Of a stretch of DNA of 64,000 nucleotides, positions 35,383-45,000 are shown piece by piece. Made by a program: the position numbers and the translations under genes. Position 1 is the first letter of the stretch, and each line of letters opens with the position of its first letter. The DNA lies in contig NZ_DATJTC010000044.1 of the NCBI RefSeq assembly GCF_035503745.1, forward strand, positions 25,643-89,642, given 5' to 3'. This DNA comes from Dyella_B sp035503745 (GTDB lineage Bacteria > Pseudomonadota > Gammaproteobacteria > Xanthomonadales > Rhodanobacteraceae). The notes under the pieces were generated by a model. That model was given only the letters and a program-made list of their open reading frames with translations, was not told the origin of the DNA and did no database searches.

Positions 35383-36075
35383 TCAGATGTCGCTACCAGA
35401 TATCGCCTCCAACACGATTTTCGCGACGGCGTCGGGCGCTGTGACGATGGGGACGTGATCGACAGGTTGAGCATCGATGCTGGCCTTCATTCGTTCGGCC
35501 ATGAAACGCTGCGTCTTTTCCGGAATCATGTGATCGCGTTCCGCGACAAGAAACCACGAGGGGACGCTGCGCCATAGCGGCTTAGCGACAGGGACGGTGA
35601 TGCAAGCGACTGAAATGGGCAATTGGGCCTTCTCCAGCATCCTTTGCTCATCAGGGCTGGCGTCCTGGGCAAAAGCGGCGGCAAATGCCCCGGATGGGAG
35701 ATGGATCCATCCATCACTGTCGGGCGCGAGCTGTGGCGTCGTCTCATCGTGCCCGTAGCGGTTGAAGACATCGGCGACAGTTTCTCCCTCATCGGGAGCC
35801 AATGCCGCTATGTAGACGAGGGCGCGCACTCGCTTGTTGCGCGTCGATGCGATGACCGCGCCTGCATAAGCGTGCCCTACGAGGACGACCGCACCATCGA
35901 TGTCGGCCAAGGTTTTGTCCAACGCGGCGGCATCGTCGGCAAGCGACGATAGAGGAAGACGAAACGTCCTGGTCTTGACGTCGCGGGTTTGAAGTATCTG
36001 AACGACCTTGTCCCAGCTGGATTCGTCAGCCCATGCACCGTGGGCAAACACGACAGTTACATGATTGGCGTTCAT
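35383..36075 (-). CDS. Alpha/beta hydrolase with Ala in the nucleophile position
   Basis: A 230-residue protein of the EstC/salicylate-esterase-like hydrolases. The N-terminal VFAHGAWADESSWDKV and the fold are normal, but the nucleophile elbow, usually GHSYGG, reads VGHAYAGAVIAST; residue 69 is Ala (codon GCT). The late His region (VAERDHMIPEKTQRFMA) and Asp remain. It may be a non-catalytic or lyase-like member. The start at 36075 gives the usual N-terminus; 20 further upstream codons are Cys-rich and unlikely. A CACCC/GGGT dyad lies 59-70 bp upstream. Confidence 0.82.
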   Translation of the reverse strand: MNANHVTVVFAHGAWADESSWDKVVQILQTRDVKTRTFRLPLSSLADDAAALDKTLADIDGAVVLVGHAYAGAVIASTRNKRVRALVYIAALAPDEGETVADVFNRYGHDETTPQLAPDSDGWIHLPSGAFAAAFAQDASPDEQRMLEKAQLPISVACITVPVAKPLWRSVPSWFLVAERDHMIPEKTQRFMAERMKASIDAQPVDHVPIVTAPDAVAKIVLEAISGSDI

Positions 36076-36133
36076 TGCTCGACACTCGCATCCCGAACAG
36101 GGGTAGCTAAAGGCAAAACCCGAGAAAAATCCC

Positions 36134-36145
36134 ACCCGAAAGGGT
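36134..36145. promoter_or_regulatory. Dyad ACCC-GAAA-GGGT (copy 1)
   Basis: ACCCGAAAGGGT, 59-70 bp upstream of the alpha/beta hydrolase gene (start 36075, minus strand). The same dyad recurs before the CGNR gene and the ECF-sigma gene, so it is a candidate shared operator. Confidence 0.5.
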
Positions 36146-36239
36146 ATGTATGGCAGACGTGGATTGATTTAGGGCGGTGATGTGGTTGCCGCATCTATGC
36201 GCATTGCACGCACGCGATCGCATTTAGGCGGGCGAGAGT

Positions 36240-36872
36240 CTATGGCTCGTCGAGAAACCCGCGCCGCATGGCGATGGTGACGGCGTGAGCCCGGTCTTTG
36301 GCTTCCAGCTTTGCCGAAACGCTCTTCATGCGGGTCTTGACTGTGTCCTCCGAAATGCGCAACTCCAGACCGATGGCGCGGTTGGTCAAGCCTTGCGCCA
36401 CTCTTCGCAAGACCGCCAGTTCCCTGGCGGTTGGGGACTCATACCCGTGATGGGCATGCAGGTCATGAAGCAGCCAATGGGTGACGACTTTCCTTCCATC
36501 TAAAGCACGTCGTACCGTTTCAACGATTTCTTCGCTGGACGCCGTTTTGAGCAAATACGAGATTGCGCCGGCAGCCATGGCCCTTGCCACGCGACCATCC
36601 CCGGAATAGGTCGTGAGCACGATTAAGCGGGCATCAGGGTAGTCGCTGCGAATCTCGCTGATGGCTTCGATACCGTCTACCCGCGGCATCTGCAGGTCAA
36701 TGAGAGCGACTTCGGGCTGAAGCTCGCGAAACATCGCAATCGCCTCATGCCCATCGGATGCTTCAGCCACCACCTTTATATCGCGCTCTCGTTCAAGCGT
36801 GCAGCGAAGGCCCTCGCGCATCATGGGATGATCGTCGACCAACAGAATTCGAATAATTTGATCCTTCACCAT
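36240..36872 (-). CDS. NarL/FixJ-family response regulator (1)
   Basis: A 210-residue two-component regulator. The receiver domain has the acidic pair VDDHPMMREG, phospho-acceptor Asp59 in ALIDLQMPRVDG, Thr in LTTYSG and Lys in YLLKTASS. The LuxR-type helix-turn-helix at the C-terminus is SPTARELAVLRRVAQGLTNR, then AIGLELRISEDTVKTRMKSV. It is a close paralogue of the regulator at 38.4 kb. No kinase is adjacent; the HisKA_3 kinases at 30.4 and 42.0 kb are the likely partners. Confidence 0.93.
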   Translation of the reverse strand: MVKDQIIRILLVDDHPMMREGLRCTLERERDIKVVAEASDGHEAIAMFRELQPEVALIDLQMPRVDGIEAISEIRSDYPDARLIVLTTYSGDGRVARAMAAGAISYLLKTASSEEIVETVRRALDGRKVVTHWLLHDLHAHHGYESPTARELAVLRRVAQGLTNRAIGLELRISEDTVKTRMKSVSAKLEAKDRAHAVTIAMRRGFLDEP

Positions 36873-37342
36873 CGCGATGCCTCCTTGATATGCCTGCTCT
36901 CACGCCGGCAAGCGTTTTGGCGCAAGTGGCCATATGACAGGGGGTTACTTGGCAAGCCATCACGGCCGATACCAAGTCTAGGTTGACGGGCCTCTTTTCC
37001 CAGCCACGATCGAGTCTATTTGGCCCACTTGCCGGGTGAAAATTGAATTGTTCGGTCGGTTAAGCGACTCGATCGGGTGAAAATGCCTTTGTGGCGTTGA
37101 AACGCCCAAGGCTATGATTCAAATAGGGATTGTGCGCAGGTCAACTCACAGAACGCAAAGGATAGGGCTTGCGACGACACCCCCAAAACTACACTCAAAA
37201 GAGTGAAGCCGTCGTGGTGGACGCATGGCTAATCTTGGATGCGACGGTAGGTGAGGGATGGAATGGGGAAAACATCCACGCCGCGAACGCCAAGCTGCAG
37301 GAAGCAATCATTTGAAGTGATTTGTTTGGGGATGGCACGTCG
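36873..37342. other. Divergent regulatory region between NarL regulator and AraC regulator
   Basis: About 470 bp with no supported gene. It holds two imperfect relatives of the CACCC/GGGTG dyad, CCACT-TGCC-GGGTG (37025-37038) and GACTC-GATC-GGGTG (37066-37079), which may be regulator sites for either divergent gene. Confidence 0.4.
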
Positions 37343-38164
37343 ATGAGGCACTTCATTCTGTCAAGCCCTGGAAAGTTCGAGCTCATCTGCCGCCGATCCC
37401 CGGTCGCCTTTTATCGAGCGGGTGTGTCCGATGGTGTAAATATCAACATACCCATGGAGAATGCTTTATATACGGTGACATACCAATCCAGGGAGGGAAG
37501 ACCAATCGTTCACCCATTAGGATCCCGCGACGTTTTGATCTTGCCCGCAGGTCTCCCCTGCGAGATGGCGTGGCGCAAGGATGCCGATGTTGTTGCGTTT
37601 CACATGGACGATACCTTTATCCGAAGCGTGACGCGCGGTTTTGAGTTCGAACTCAAGGAACCCCTGATTTTGCGCGATGCTTTCATTTCCATCGCAGCGT
37701 CCCAGCTCAGGGACATGGCCGATCTGCAAGACGAACCGTGTTACGCATTTGTCGATGCCATTGCAACCTTGGTGGCATACCGTATCGGCCTGTGCGCGGC
37801 CTCGGGCCGCGGGGTGCAGTCAACGCGGGTCGAAAAAGCTCTTTCCAAGCCCCAGGTCGATTTGGTCATGGGGTACATCGAGCACCACCTGGACAGCCAG
37901 ATCACCCTTTGCTTACTCGCTGAAATGCTCGACATGAGCACTTGGCACTTCGTGCGAAGATTCACCATCAGTCAAGGCATTCCACCGCACATGTTCATCA
38001 GGCAGCGGCGCCTGAGCCGCGCACGGAGTCTTCTTTTGGAATCCAACATGTCCATTACGAACGTGGCGATGGAGGTGGGCATGACGCATAGTCATTTCAG
38101 CCGCAGTTTTTTCAAGCGGTTCGGCTCGTCCCCGCGCGAGTTCCGGCGCGTCCAAAGGGTTTGA
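37343..38164 (+). CDS. AraC-family transcriptional regulator
   Basis: A 273-residue regulator. The N-terminal part (residues about 1-160) is an unclassified ligand-like domain. The C-terminal double helix-turn-helix is clear: ITLCLLAEMLDMSTWHFVRR, then PPHMFIRQRRLSRARSLLLE and SITNVAMEVGMTHSHFSRSF, FKRFGSSPREFR. It is divergent from the NarL regulator. A TTG start 21 bases upstream is also possible; the ATG at 37343 is preceded by GGGGA at a longer distance. A Rho-independent terminator lies 180 bp after the stop. Confidence 0.88.
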   Translation: MRHFILSSPGKFELICRRSPVAFYRAGVSDGVNINIPMENALYTVTYQSREGRPIVHPLGSRDVLILPAGLPCEMAWRKDADVVAFHMDDTFIRSVTRGFEFELKEPLILRDAFISIAASQLRDMADLQDEPCYAFVDAIATLVAYRIGLCAASGRGVQSTRVEKALSKPQVDLVMGYIEHHLDSQITLCLLAEMLDMSTWHFVRRFTISQGIPPHMFIRQRRLSRARSLLLESNMSITNVAMEVGMTHSHFSRSFFKRFGSSPREFRRVQRV

Positions 38165-38195
38165 TGTTCGCACATTCGGCAAAGTGCTTGATGGT

Positions 38196-38291
38196 ATGAG
38201 CAAGCAATTGACGACCTGGGCCGATATGCTTGCAAACGATGACACCCCGCATGTGCAGGGTGCCAAAGAACACAACAAGTTGGAGTTTTGA
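38196..38291 (+). CDS. Possible 31-residue peptide gene
   Basis: An ATG 31 bp after the AraC stop opens 31 codons: MSKQLTTWADMLANDDTP followed by HVQGAKEHNKLEF, ending TGA just before the terminator. It is hydrophilic, has no Cys and only a weak ribosome binding site. Position between a regulator and its terminator is the main support. Confidence 0.3.
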   Translation: MSKQLTTWADMLANDDTPHVQGAKEHNKLEF

Positions 38292-38345
38292 ACGTGGCGC
38301 TCCCGGCCCCTCCCACATCTCCCGCACGAGCGGCACGTTCGGCAC

Positions 38346-38390
38346 GAGGCCTATCCCCACCTGAGCGGGGGATAGGCCTCGGCATTTTTT
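38346..38390 (+). terminator. Rho-independent terminator
   Basis: GAGGCCTATCCCC (38346-38358) pairs perfectly with GGGGATAGGCCTC (38368-38380), a 13-bp stem with a 9-base loop, followed by GGCATTTTTT. The T-run is on the plus strand, so it ends the transcript carrying the AraC gene. It lies 38 bp beyond the stop of the minus-strand NarL gene. Confidence 0.85.
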
Positions 38391-38427
38391 GATGCGCGCA
38401 AAGGGAGTTTGTTGCGAATGACGCGGA

Positions 38428-39063
38428 TCAGGGCAGATCCAAAAAACCCCGGCGAACGGCAATGGTGACCGCCTCGGCACGGTCTTTGGCGCCAAGCTTG
38501 GCGAGGATGTTTTTCATCCGCGTCTTGATGGTGTCTTCCGATACGCCCAGTGCATCCCCAATGGCACGATTGGTCAGCCCCTGGGCGACCAGGCGCAGCG
38601 CCGCCAGTTCTCTTGGGCTTAATATTTCATCGCCAAGATGCGCCTGGACATCTTGCAAAACGTCGCCGGTGACGATCTTCCTGCCGCCGGCGGCCGCGCG
38701 AACGATTCGAACGATCTCTTCGCTCGACGCCGTTTTAAGCAGGTAGGACATGGCCCCAACCGCCATGGCGCGCATGACGCGGGCATCGCCCGGATAAGTG
38801 GTGAGAACAACCAGCGCTGCATCGGGATATTGGCTGTGAATCTCGTTGATGGCTTGTATGCCATCGACCTTGGGCATCTGAAGGTCGACAAGTGTCACGG
38901 CGGGGCGCAGCTCCTGAAACAATGCGATCGCCTCTGCGCCGTCCGCAGCTTCACCCACGACTTTCATATCGCGCTCCCGCTCAAGCGTGGAACGAAGGCC
39001 CTCCCGCATCATGGGGTGGTCGTCAGCGAGCAAGATACGAATGATCTGACCAGTTAGTGCCAC
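38428..39063 (-). CDS. NarL/FixJ-family response regulator (2)
   Basis: A 211-residue regulator very similar to the one at 36.2 kb. The receiver shows LADDHPMMREG, phospho-acceptor Asp60 in TLVDLQMPKVDG, LTTYPG and YLLKTASSEEIV. The LuxR-type HTH is LSPRELAALRLVAQGLTNRA, then IGDALGVSEDTIKTRMKNIL. The pair probably arose by duplication, with an AraC gene now between them. It may answer to the sensor kinases at 30.4 or 42.0 kb. Confidence 0.93.
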   Translation of the reverse strand: MALTGQIIRILLADDHPMMREGLRSTLERERDMKVVGEAADGAEAIALFQELRPAVTLVDLQMPKVDGIQAINEIHSQYPDAALVVLTTYPGDARVMRAMAVGAMSYLLKTASSEEIVRIVRAAAGGRKIVTGDVLQDVQAHLGDEILSPRELAALRLVAQGLTNRAIGDALGVSEDTIKTRMKNILAKLGAKDRAEAVTIAVRRGFLDLP

Positions 39064-39345
39064 GGCACGTCCCCCGAAAACCCACGTGGGTACAGTGATT
39101 CATACCGCCGGTACCGACAAATCCGGGTGAGCGATTAATAAGATAAGCGACGAATCTACCGGTGACTAAGACTACTCTTTACGGGTGCCGGGTGACATCG
39201 CCAGAGGGTTATGGCTAAGCCCGTTTGAAGCTGTCGCATGTCCCTCAGGGTAGAGGCCTGGACCTTGAAAGGGGGTTCATTCCAACGCGAACGCATGGCA
39301 ACTGCTATGGGCACTTTTCGGCAGTCCGCTATTGGAAAGGGTAAA

Positions 39346-39918
39346 TCAGCGAGCATGAGCGATCGTCTTGCGGCGTTCGCGGAACGCGGTGACCTTGGCG
39401 CGGCTGCCGCAACGGTCCATGGAGCACCAACGCCGGCGGCAACTTTGCGATTCATCCAGAAACAGCGCCCGACAGTCGCTCAGGGCGCAGGCCTTTACGT
39501 GTCTAAGATCCGGCCCCGAAACCAGCTTGATCGCATCACGGGCGAGAAGGGACAGCGCGGCCTTGAAAGGTCTGTGGGTTCGATGGGTGGACAAACCGGT
39601 GATGGTGTCAAGCCACGGCGCCGGAATACCCACAGTTGCCGCTCGATTGAGCATGGCCACGTAGTGGCCTGGTAGAGGCCGTTGGGATCGTGCCGCTTCG
39701 ATCGTGCCCTTTATCGCGTCGCGCAACGCGCGCAGTTCGGCCTCCTGGCTTTCGGACAACAACATCTCGCCGTCTGTTAGCGCCGCCGCGTCCAGCCATC
39801 GCCCAGGGGTTCCAGGGAGCTCCAGTTCGTCCTCGGTTCCGCATGCGCGGATGCGAAGGGTTCCAGCCAGGTCGAGCGACAGGCGGCCACCATTGAACTG
39901 AAAGGAGTGATTTGGCAT
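39346..39918 (-). CDS. CGNR zinc-finger (ABATE) protein
   Basis: A 190-residue protein with an N-terminal ABATE domain (FNGGRLSLDLAGTLRIR) and a C-terminal CGNR-type zinc finger: CALSDCRALFLDESQSCRRR followed by WCSMDRCGSRAKV. The four ligand Cys are present; the name-giving CGNR reads CGSR. Such proteins are taken to be DNA-binding regulators. A perfect CACCC/GGGTG dyad lies 101-114 bp upstream of the start. Confidence 0.87.
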   Translation of the reverse strand: MPNHSFQFNGGRLSLDLAGTLRIRACGTEDELELPGTPGRWLDAAALTDGEMLLSESQEAELRALRDAIKGTIEAARSQRPLPGHYVAMLNRAATVGIPAPWLDTITGLSTHRTHRPFKAALSLLARDAIKLVSGPDLRHVKACALSDCRALFLDESQSCRRRWCSMDRCGSRAKVTAFRERRKTIAHAR

Positions 39919-40018
39919 AAAACCACACTGACCCGTTTATACGGCTAATCCGATATGCACCGGATTCCTGCGTGGAACACCACCCGGCCAAATTTACCGC
40001 GTTGAAGATGGGAAGAAA

Positions 40019-40032
40019 CACCCGTTAGGGTG
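40019..40032. promoter_or_regulatory. Dyad CACCC-GTTA-GGGTG (copy 2)
   Basis: CACCCGTTAGGGTG, a perfect 5-bp dyad, 101-114 bp upstream of the CGNR gene. A weaker copy, CACCC-ATTA-GAGTC, is at 40181-40194. Confidence 0.55.
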
Positions 40033-40326
40033 AAGTCATTGGAGCAAGTATGTCGAGAGCCTGTGAAAGGCTTCAGCGATGATGAACCTAGCTTGGCGCG
40101 CCAACGCATAAAACAGTATCGAACCATGAATGGTTTGCCGTTTCTTTTTATATCGCGTCATTCATGTGGCCGCGGCAAAACACCCATTAGAGTCGTGCGC
40201 TCCAAAAAAAGGGGTTCTATCTTGGCAAGAGCAAGAACAGCGATGAGCTCGATGCCGTCTAAGAATGACGGTGAAAACGCCGCGAGCAGGGTGGGTAAGG
40301 TGGGGTAGGCCAGCATATCGCTTTGC

Positions 40327-40348
40327 TCGGCGTTTCCGCCGAAATTTT
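40327..40348 (+). terminator. Terminator-like hairpin
   Basis: TCGGCG-TTTC-CGCCGA followed by AATTTTA on the plus strand, about 55 bp before the next gene. The region before it (39919-40320) holds a GTG-started 92-codon frame at 40030-40308 that I do not consider proven, so what this structure terminates is unclear. Confidence 0.4.
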
Positions 40349-40401
40349 ATCGTACTATCCATATAAGCAAGAGAGACCATCGCCGGGGGAAGGAGGATCG
40401 C

Positions 40402-41289
40402 ATGAATCGTCCCATTCGCGTTCTTTTGCAGACGACCATTCCTTCTTCCGACGACGATTGGCATATCGGTCGATTCAGCCTTTTGCGCGATTTTCTTGCC
40501 GGCGAAACGGACAAGTCTGGATCGCCCATGTTCGAGGTCACGGCACGTGATCGCGATGAAGTTGGCAGGCCCGACCAGGTACTGTCCGCATTGGATACGT
40601 CGAAGTTCGACGAACTTTGGCTATTCGCCGTGGATACCGGTAACGGACTTACCGGCGCCGACTGTCAGGCCATCAGCCGATTCCGCCGGCGCGGAGGCGG
40701 ATTGTTTGTGACGCGTGATCACATGGATCTTGGATGTTCGGTGTGCACATTGGAAGGTGTTGGCCTTGCACATTACTTTCATTCCAAGAACAGGGAGCCC
40801 GATCCTTCGCGGCAATCGGCCGACGATACGGGAAGCCCAAGCATCCTTTGGCCAAACTATCACTCTGGTGCCAACGGCGATTTTCAGCATATCGATGCGA
40901 GCGAGCCACTTCATCCTGTGATGGCCGATCCGGATGCCCCTGGCGGGGCCATTCAATTTTTCCCCGCGCACCCTCATGAAGGTGCGGTCGGCCAACCCGA
41001 GCATGAGGCTTCGGCTCGGGTCGTCGCAAAAGGTCACAGCAAATTGAGCGGTAGAGCCTTCAATCTGGTGGTTGCATTTGAGGCTTCATCTCACGGCGGA
41101 CCCGCCATCGCGCAATCGACCTTTCACCATTTTGCTGATTACAACTGGGATCCCTCGTTGGGCGCGCCAAGTTTCGTTACGGATGTTCCCGGCGATGGCA
41201 TGGCGCACTCGCTGGAGGCACGACGGTCGATAAGGCAGTACGTGCGCAACGTCGCCCTCTGGCTGGCCAGGCGACCGATAAATAATTAG
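40402..41289 (+). CDS. Hypothetical protein, possibly ThuA/glutamine-amidotransferase-like fold
   Basis: A 295-residue soluble protein. IRVLLQTTIPSSDDDWHIGR opens it; FDELWLFAVDTGNGLTGADC and AISRFRRRGGGLFVTRDHMD resemble the beta-alpha units of class I glutamine-amidotransferase-like (ThuA) domains, where a Gly-rich GGGLF loop follows the 'open space' helix. The nucleophile Cys of amidotransferases is not seen; Cys occurs in GCSVCTLEG. GGAAGGAGG gives a strong ribosome binding site before ATG 40402. Function unknown. Confidence 0.6.
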   Translation: MNRPIRVLLQTTIPSSDDDWHIGRFSLLRDFLAGETDKSGSPMFEVTARDRDEVGRPDQVLSALDTSKFDELWLFAVDTGNGLTGADCQAISRFRRRGGGLFVTRDHMDLGCSVCTLEGVGLAHYFHSKNREPDPSRQSADDTGSPSILWPNYHSGANGDFQHIDASEPLHPVMADPDAPGGAIQFFPAHPHEGAVGQPEHEASARVVAKGHSKLSGRAFNLVVAFEASSHGGPAIAQSTFHHFADYNWDPSLGAPSFVTDVPGDGMAHSLEARRSIRQYVRNVALWLARRPINN

Positions 41290-41338
41290 CGATACTCCTA
41301 AGCAATAGTGCGTTTTACGTGATAATCCAAGGTGCCTT

Positions 41339-41743
41339 ATGCGTTGCTCATCGATGAACATTAACAGCATGGACGATGGAGATGCAGCGGCGCTTGCCGC
41401 ATCCAGCGCGGCGACGGCAACCAAGAGTATTCGCGCAATAAGCGCATCGCCAAGATCCATAAACATCGAGTCAAACAAGGATTTTTGTCGCATCTCGATG
41501 GAAACGAAGCGTATAATCGAGGCGCGCGATCGCCTTGTTATCGACGCCTTCGATGCACTGGAGCTTCATCATGCACTGTTGGCGAAGATGCTTGTTCTGC
41601 GCCTGGGAGAGCGCATGAAGGCTGCGCGCTGGATGTGCTCCCACCAAAAGCCTTTCGATGGCCGGACGGCCTACGATCTGATTTCCGATGGTGACGTGGA
41701 AACTGTCTGGGACGCGGTGGAGCGTGCTTCACGTCAGGACTAG
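41339..41743 (+). CDS. DUF2384 (Xre/MbcA/ParS)-like protein
   Basis: A 134-residue protein. The C-terminal 50 residues, ERMKAARWMCSHQKPFDGRT followed by AYDLISDGDVETVWDAVERA, match the toxin-binding domain of MbcA/ParS antitoxins (KArrWL...gGrtPldLL...). The N-terminal third is low-complexity Ala/Ser and may not be translated; AAGGTG supports ATG 41339, but METKRI at 41498 is possible. No RES-domain toxin gene is adjacent, so it may be a stand-alone regulator. Confidence 0.55.
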   Translation: MRCSSMNINSMDDGDAAALAASSAATATKSIRAISASPRSINIESNKDFCRISMETKRIIEARDRLVIDAFDALELHHALLAKMLVLRLGERMKAARWMCSHQKPFDGRTAYDLISDGDVETVWDAVERASRQD

Positions 41744-41861
41744 GATTCACGCACGCGCGTCTCTCGGCTCGCAGGCGCGGCTATGGAGCCAGTGAGGGGA
41801 AAGGCAGGGCACGCCATCGGCAACACTTGCCGCGTTATCGTAGCCGGGTGTGGGTACCGGG

Positions 41862-41928
41862 AGGGCAGGAGCCCTGCCGGCCCGCTAAGCCGGGATTCCG
41901 AGGCTCTTCAATGCCCAACATTGGGTAT
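41862..41928. other. Hairpin-rich non-coding segment upstream of a sensor kinase gene
   Basis: Three inverted pairs follow each other: GGCAGG-AGC-CCTGCC (41864-41878), CCGGC-N7-GCCGG (41877-41893, overlapping the first, so mutually exclusive) and ATGCCCAA-CA-TTGGGTAT (41911-41928). The segment lies in the 260-bp leader between the DUF2384 gene and the sensor kinase. No RNA family is recognised. Confidence 0.35.
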
Positions 41929-42005
41929 CCTAGACTCATCATGCCAGTAGCGTTAACCCAAGGGTCTTTTGCCCCTATTGCTTAGGGGACTGGCGGGAGA
42001 GTCGA

Positions 42006-45000
42006 TTGAGGCACTCGGTCACGACAACAAAATGTCACTGGATAGCCGCGACTGTTACGTTGCTTGTGGCCTTCGCCAGCCTGTACTCCGAATCGTCGAT
42101 TTCGCAACCATACGATCAGGAGATGCGGCCGTCTTTAGTCGCTTCCCGGGACCTAACGATCAAGCAGCTCCACCACACGGCCTATACGGCCGAAGTTGGC
42201 GCACCGCAGTTCGCATCGGGCATAACGCAAGACACACACGGCTTTCTCTGGATTGTTTCCGGTGCAGACCTATATCGATTCGATGGCGTGAGGTTCGATA
42301 GACCCCTCTCGTCCAAGCTGCCTCCAGGCTTGCTTAATTCGGTATACGGCGCTTCAACCGGAGACCTCTGGATTGGCTATCTTTTAGGAGGAGTGGCGCG
42401 CGTCCACGAAGGGCAAGTCACATTCTATCCCTTTGGCAAAGACATACCTTCAGGCACGCCATTTGATTTTCGGCAAACACCCGATGGCATCCTCTGGGTC
42501 GGTTGCACTAATGGCTTGGCTCAGTTCGTCAATGGCGCATGGCATGCGGTAGGCAAGAAATATGGGTACGACGGTCGCCGCATTTTGCAAATGGTGACCA
42601 CCAAGGATGGATCGCTTTGGGTGGGAGGCATTGACTTCGCGATGGTTTTACGGCCGGGAACCCATCGATTCGTCAATGTGCAGCTCGCCCAGGCGGAGGA
42701 GGAGATTTTGCGCTCGCCGAATGTCGAATGGTGGCACTATGGCACCGATTCAGGCGCGCGTATGCGCGATAATTCAGGCGCATTATGGGTAGGTACAGCG
42801 CAAGGAATCCGCAGATATAGAAACGACTACACTGGTCAGGATGACAGGGCAGGTGATGTCGAAACCTATACAACTGCCGATGGCTTAAGCAATAACGGTA
42901 TAGTCGATCTTCACGGCGATCGGGATGGCGACGTTTGGGTGACCACTGTGACGGGACTCGATCAATTTCGGTCCACTCCCGTTACCCCGATTGTTTTCGA
43001 TAAGCCTATTCTCAAGCCGACATTGGCATTTGACGCCAATAGCGTTGCATGGGTCGGCAATATCTGGAACGGATATCGAATTGCTCCTGATTCAAAGCCG
43101 GAACCGACCTCACTATTAGGAAACTTCGTCTCGCTTATCGCGGCAGATCCGCTTGGAACAATATGGTTTGCCAACAGCCAAGGTCTGTACAAGATCATTG
43201 ATCAAAAATCCGTCCCGGTTCCTTTGCCACCCGGACTACCGAGCAGGGAATACTCCAATAGCTATCGAGCAATCGCCTTTGGCACGAATAATGTCGTCTG
43301 GCTGTCGATCGCCGGCGCCGGGCTGTACGCCATGAGGGATGGCGTGTGGCAAAAAGACGGGGGCCTGCGTGGACTGCCTGACGATCTGGCGTTGCGCTTG
43401 GCATTCGACGGCCAAGGTCGGCTTTGGATTTTATATTCCGATGGGCGCATTGCTCTGGTCGATCATGGGGCAATTCGCGTCTATACCAAGACCGACGGCC
43501 TCGACCTAGGAGCGGCAACCGCCATCAGCGCCACCAACCATCAAATCTGGGTGGCAGGCATTGATGGCATCGCCCGTTTTACCGGAAACAGGTTTATCAG
43601 CCTCAAATTTGCTGATCAGGTCGAGTCAAAAGGGGTCACCGGATTGGTGCAAACTCGACGTGGCGATCTATGGGTACACGATGATAACGGGCTAACGTGG
43701 ATAACCGGTGATGAGATCAGGCACGCTACCATCGATTCTTCGTATGCTGTGAAGGCAAGGATTTTTGGCCCCCAAGATGGCGTCGTAGGAGACGTCGACA
43801 AAATCTCACCCCTACCAGGACTCGCGCTTAGCCCTGATGGACGCCTATGGATAAGCATGAACTTGGGGGTTGCCTGGGTCGATCCGAATAATGTCCCCGT
43901 CAACAACACAAAACCGTATCCGGTTATCGACGGGCTATACGCAGATGGCAAATACTATTCAGGTGATAAGGATGCGAATCTGCCGATAGGTACTCGTAGC
44001 TTGCGCATAGATTTTACAGCGGCGTCACTGCGAAATCCGGGCGGTGTTCGCTTTGAGTACAAGCTCGGTGGCGTGGACCGCGACTGGGAAATAGCCCAGC
44101 AAGTCCGCGAGGCAAGCTATACCAATCTTCGTTACGGCAAGTACGTTTTTCGTGTCCGCGCCTCAAACGAGGACGGAGGCGGTGGTGACAACGAAGCTGC
44201 CATGCGGTTCACCATAGATCCCCACTTTTATCAAATGGCCTGGTTTAAGATTTTGTGCGCCGCGCTCGCCGCTATTGCTATATGGCGGCTTTATCTTTTG
44301 CGTGTCAATTACTTATTGAGCATTTCCCGGGCCACTGTACAAGAACGCGAGCGCATAGCGCGGGAGCTGCACGACACGCTACTTCAAAGCGTGCAAGGTC
44401 TGCTTTTTCTTATTGAGTCAGCATCCAGGGCGCCTCCTGATGAGGATATACGCCCGCTCCTGCGCAACGCGATTACATCCGCCCGAACGACCATTGCCGA
44501 AGGGCGAAGCAGCGTCGTGATGCTTCGTGGCGACGAGGAGAAAATAGATCTGGTGGATAGGCTGGTGAGTTTTGCTGACGGACTTTCTGGCGACTTTAAC
44601 GTGTCTTTTCGATACGCGGTGAGAGGTTATCCGTCTGCATTGGATTCGAGCGCCGGACACGAGCTTTTGCTGGCATTGAGAGAAGTGCTGAGCAATGCCT
44701 TCCAGCACGCCAAAGCCAAACATATCGATCTTAGCGTGGCTTTCGAGCTCTGGCATCTGAAGGCGACGGTGGCCGATGATGGCGAAGGAATCGAAAAGAC
44801 TGTTCTTGATGAAGGGGGCAGGTCTGGTCATTGGGGGTTGCAGGGAGTGCGGGAGCGCGTCGACGCGCTAAGAGGACGCTGCCAGATTACGTCGGCCGCA
44901 GGCCAGGGTACTGTTGTGCAGATTTCCATAGGCTCTCGCCAAATTTACGCCTCAAGCGTTCTTCGGCGTGTTATTGAACGATCCATTGCCGCAAGCGGGC

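Noticed and set aside
40030..40308. 92-codon frame before a terminator-like hairpin
   Set aside because: The GTG start lies inside the CACCC/GGGTG dyad region and the protein has no motif; the hairpin alone is not enough.
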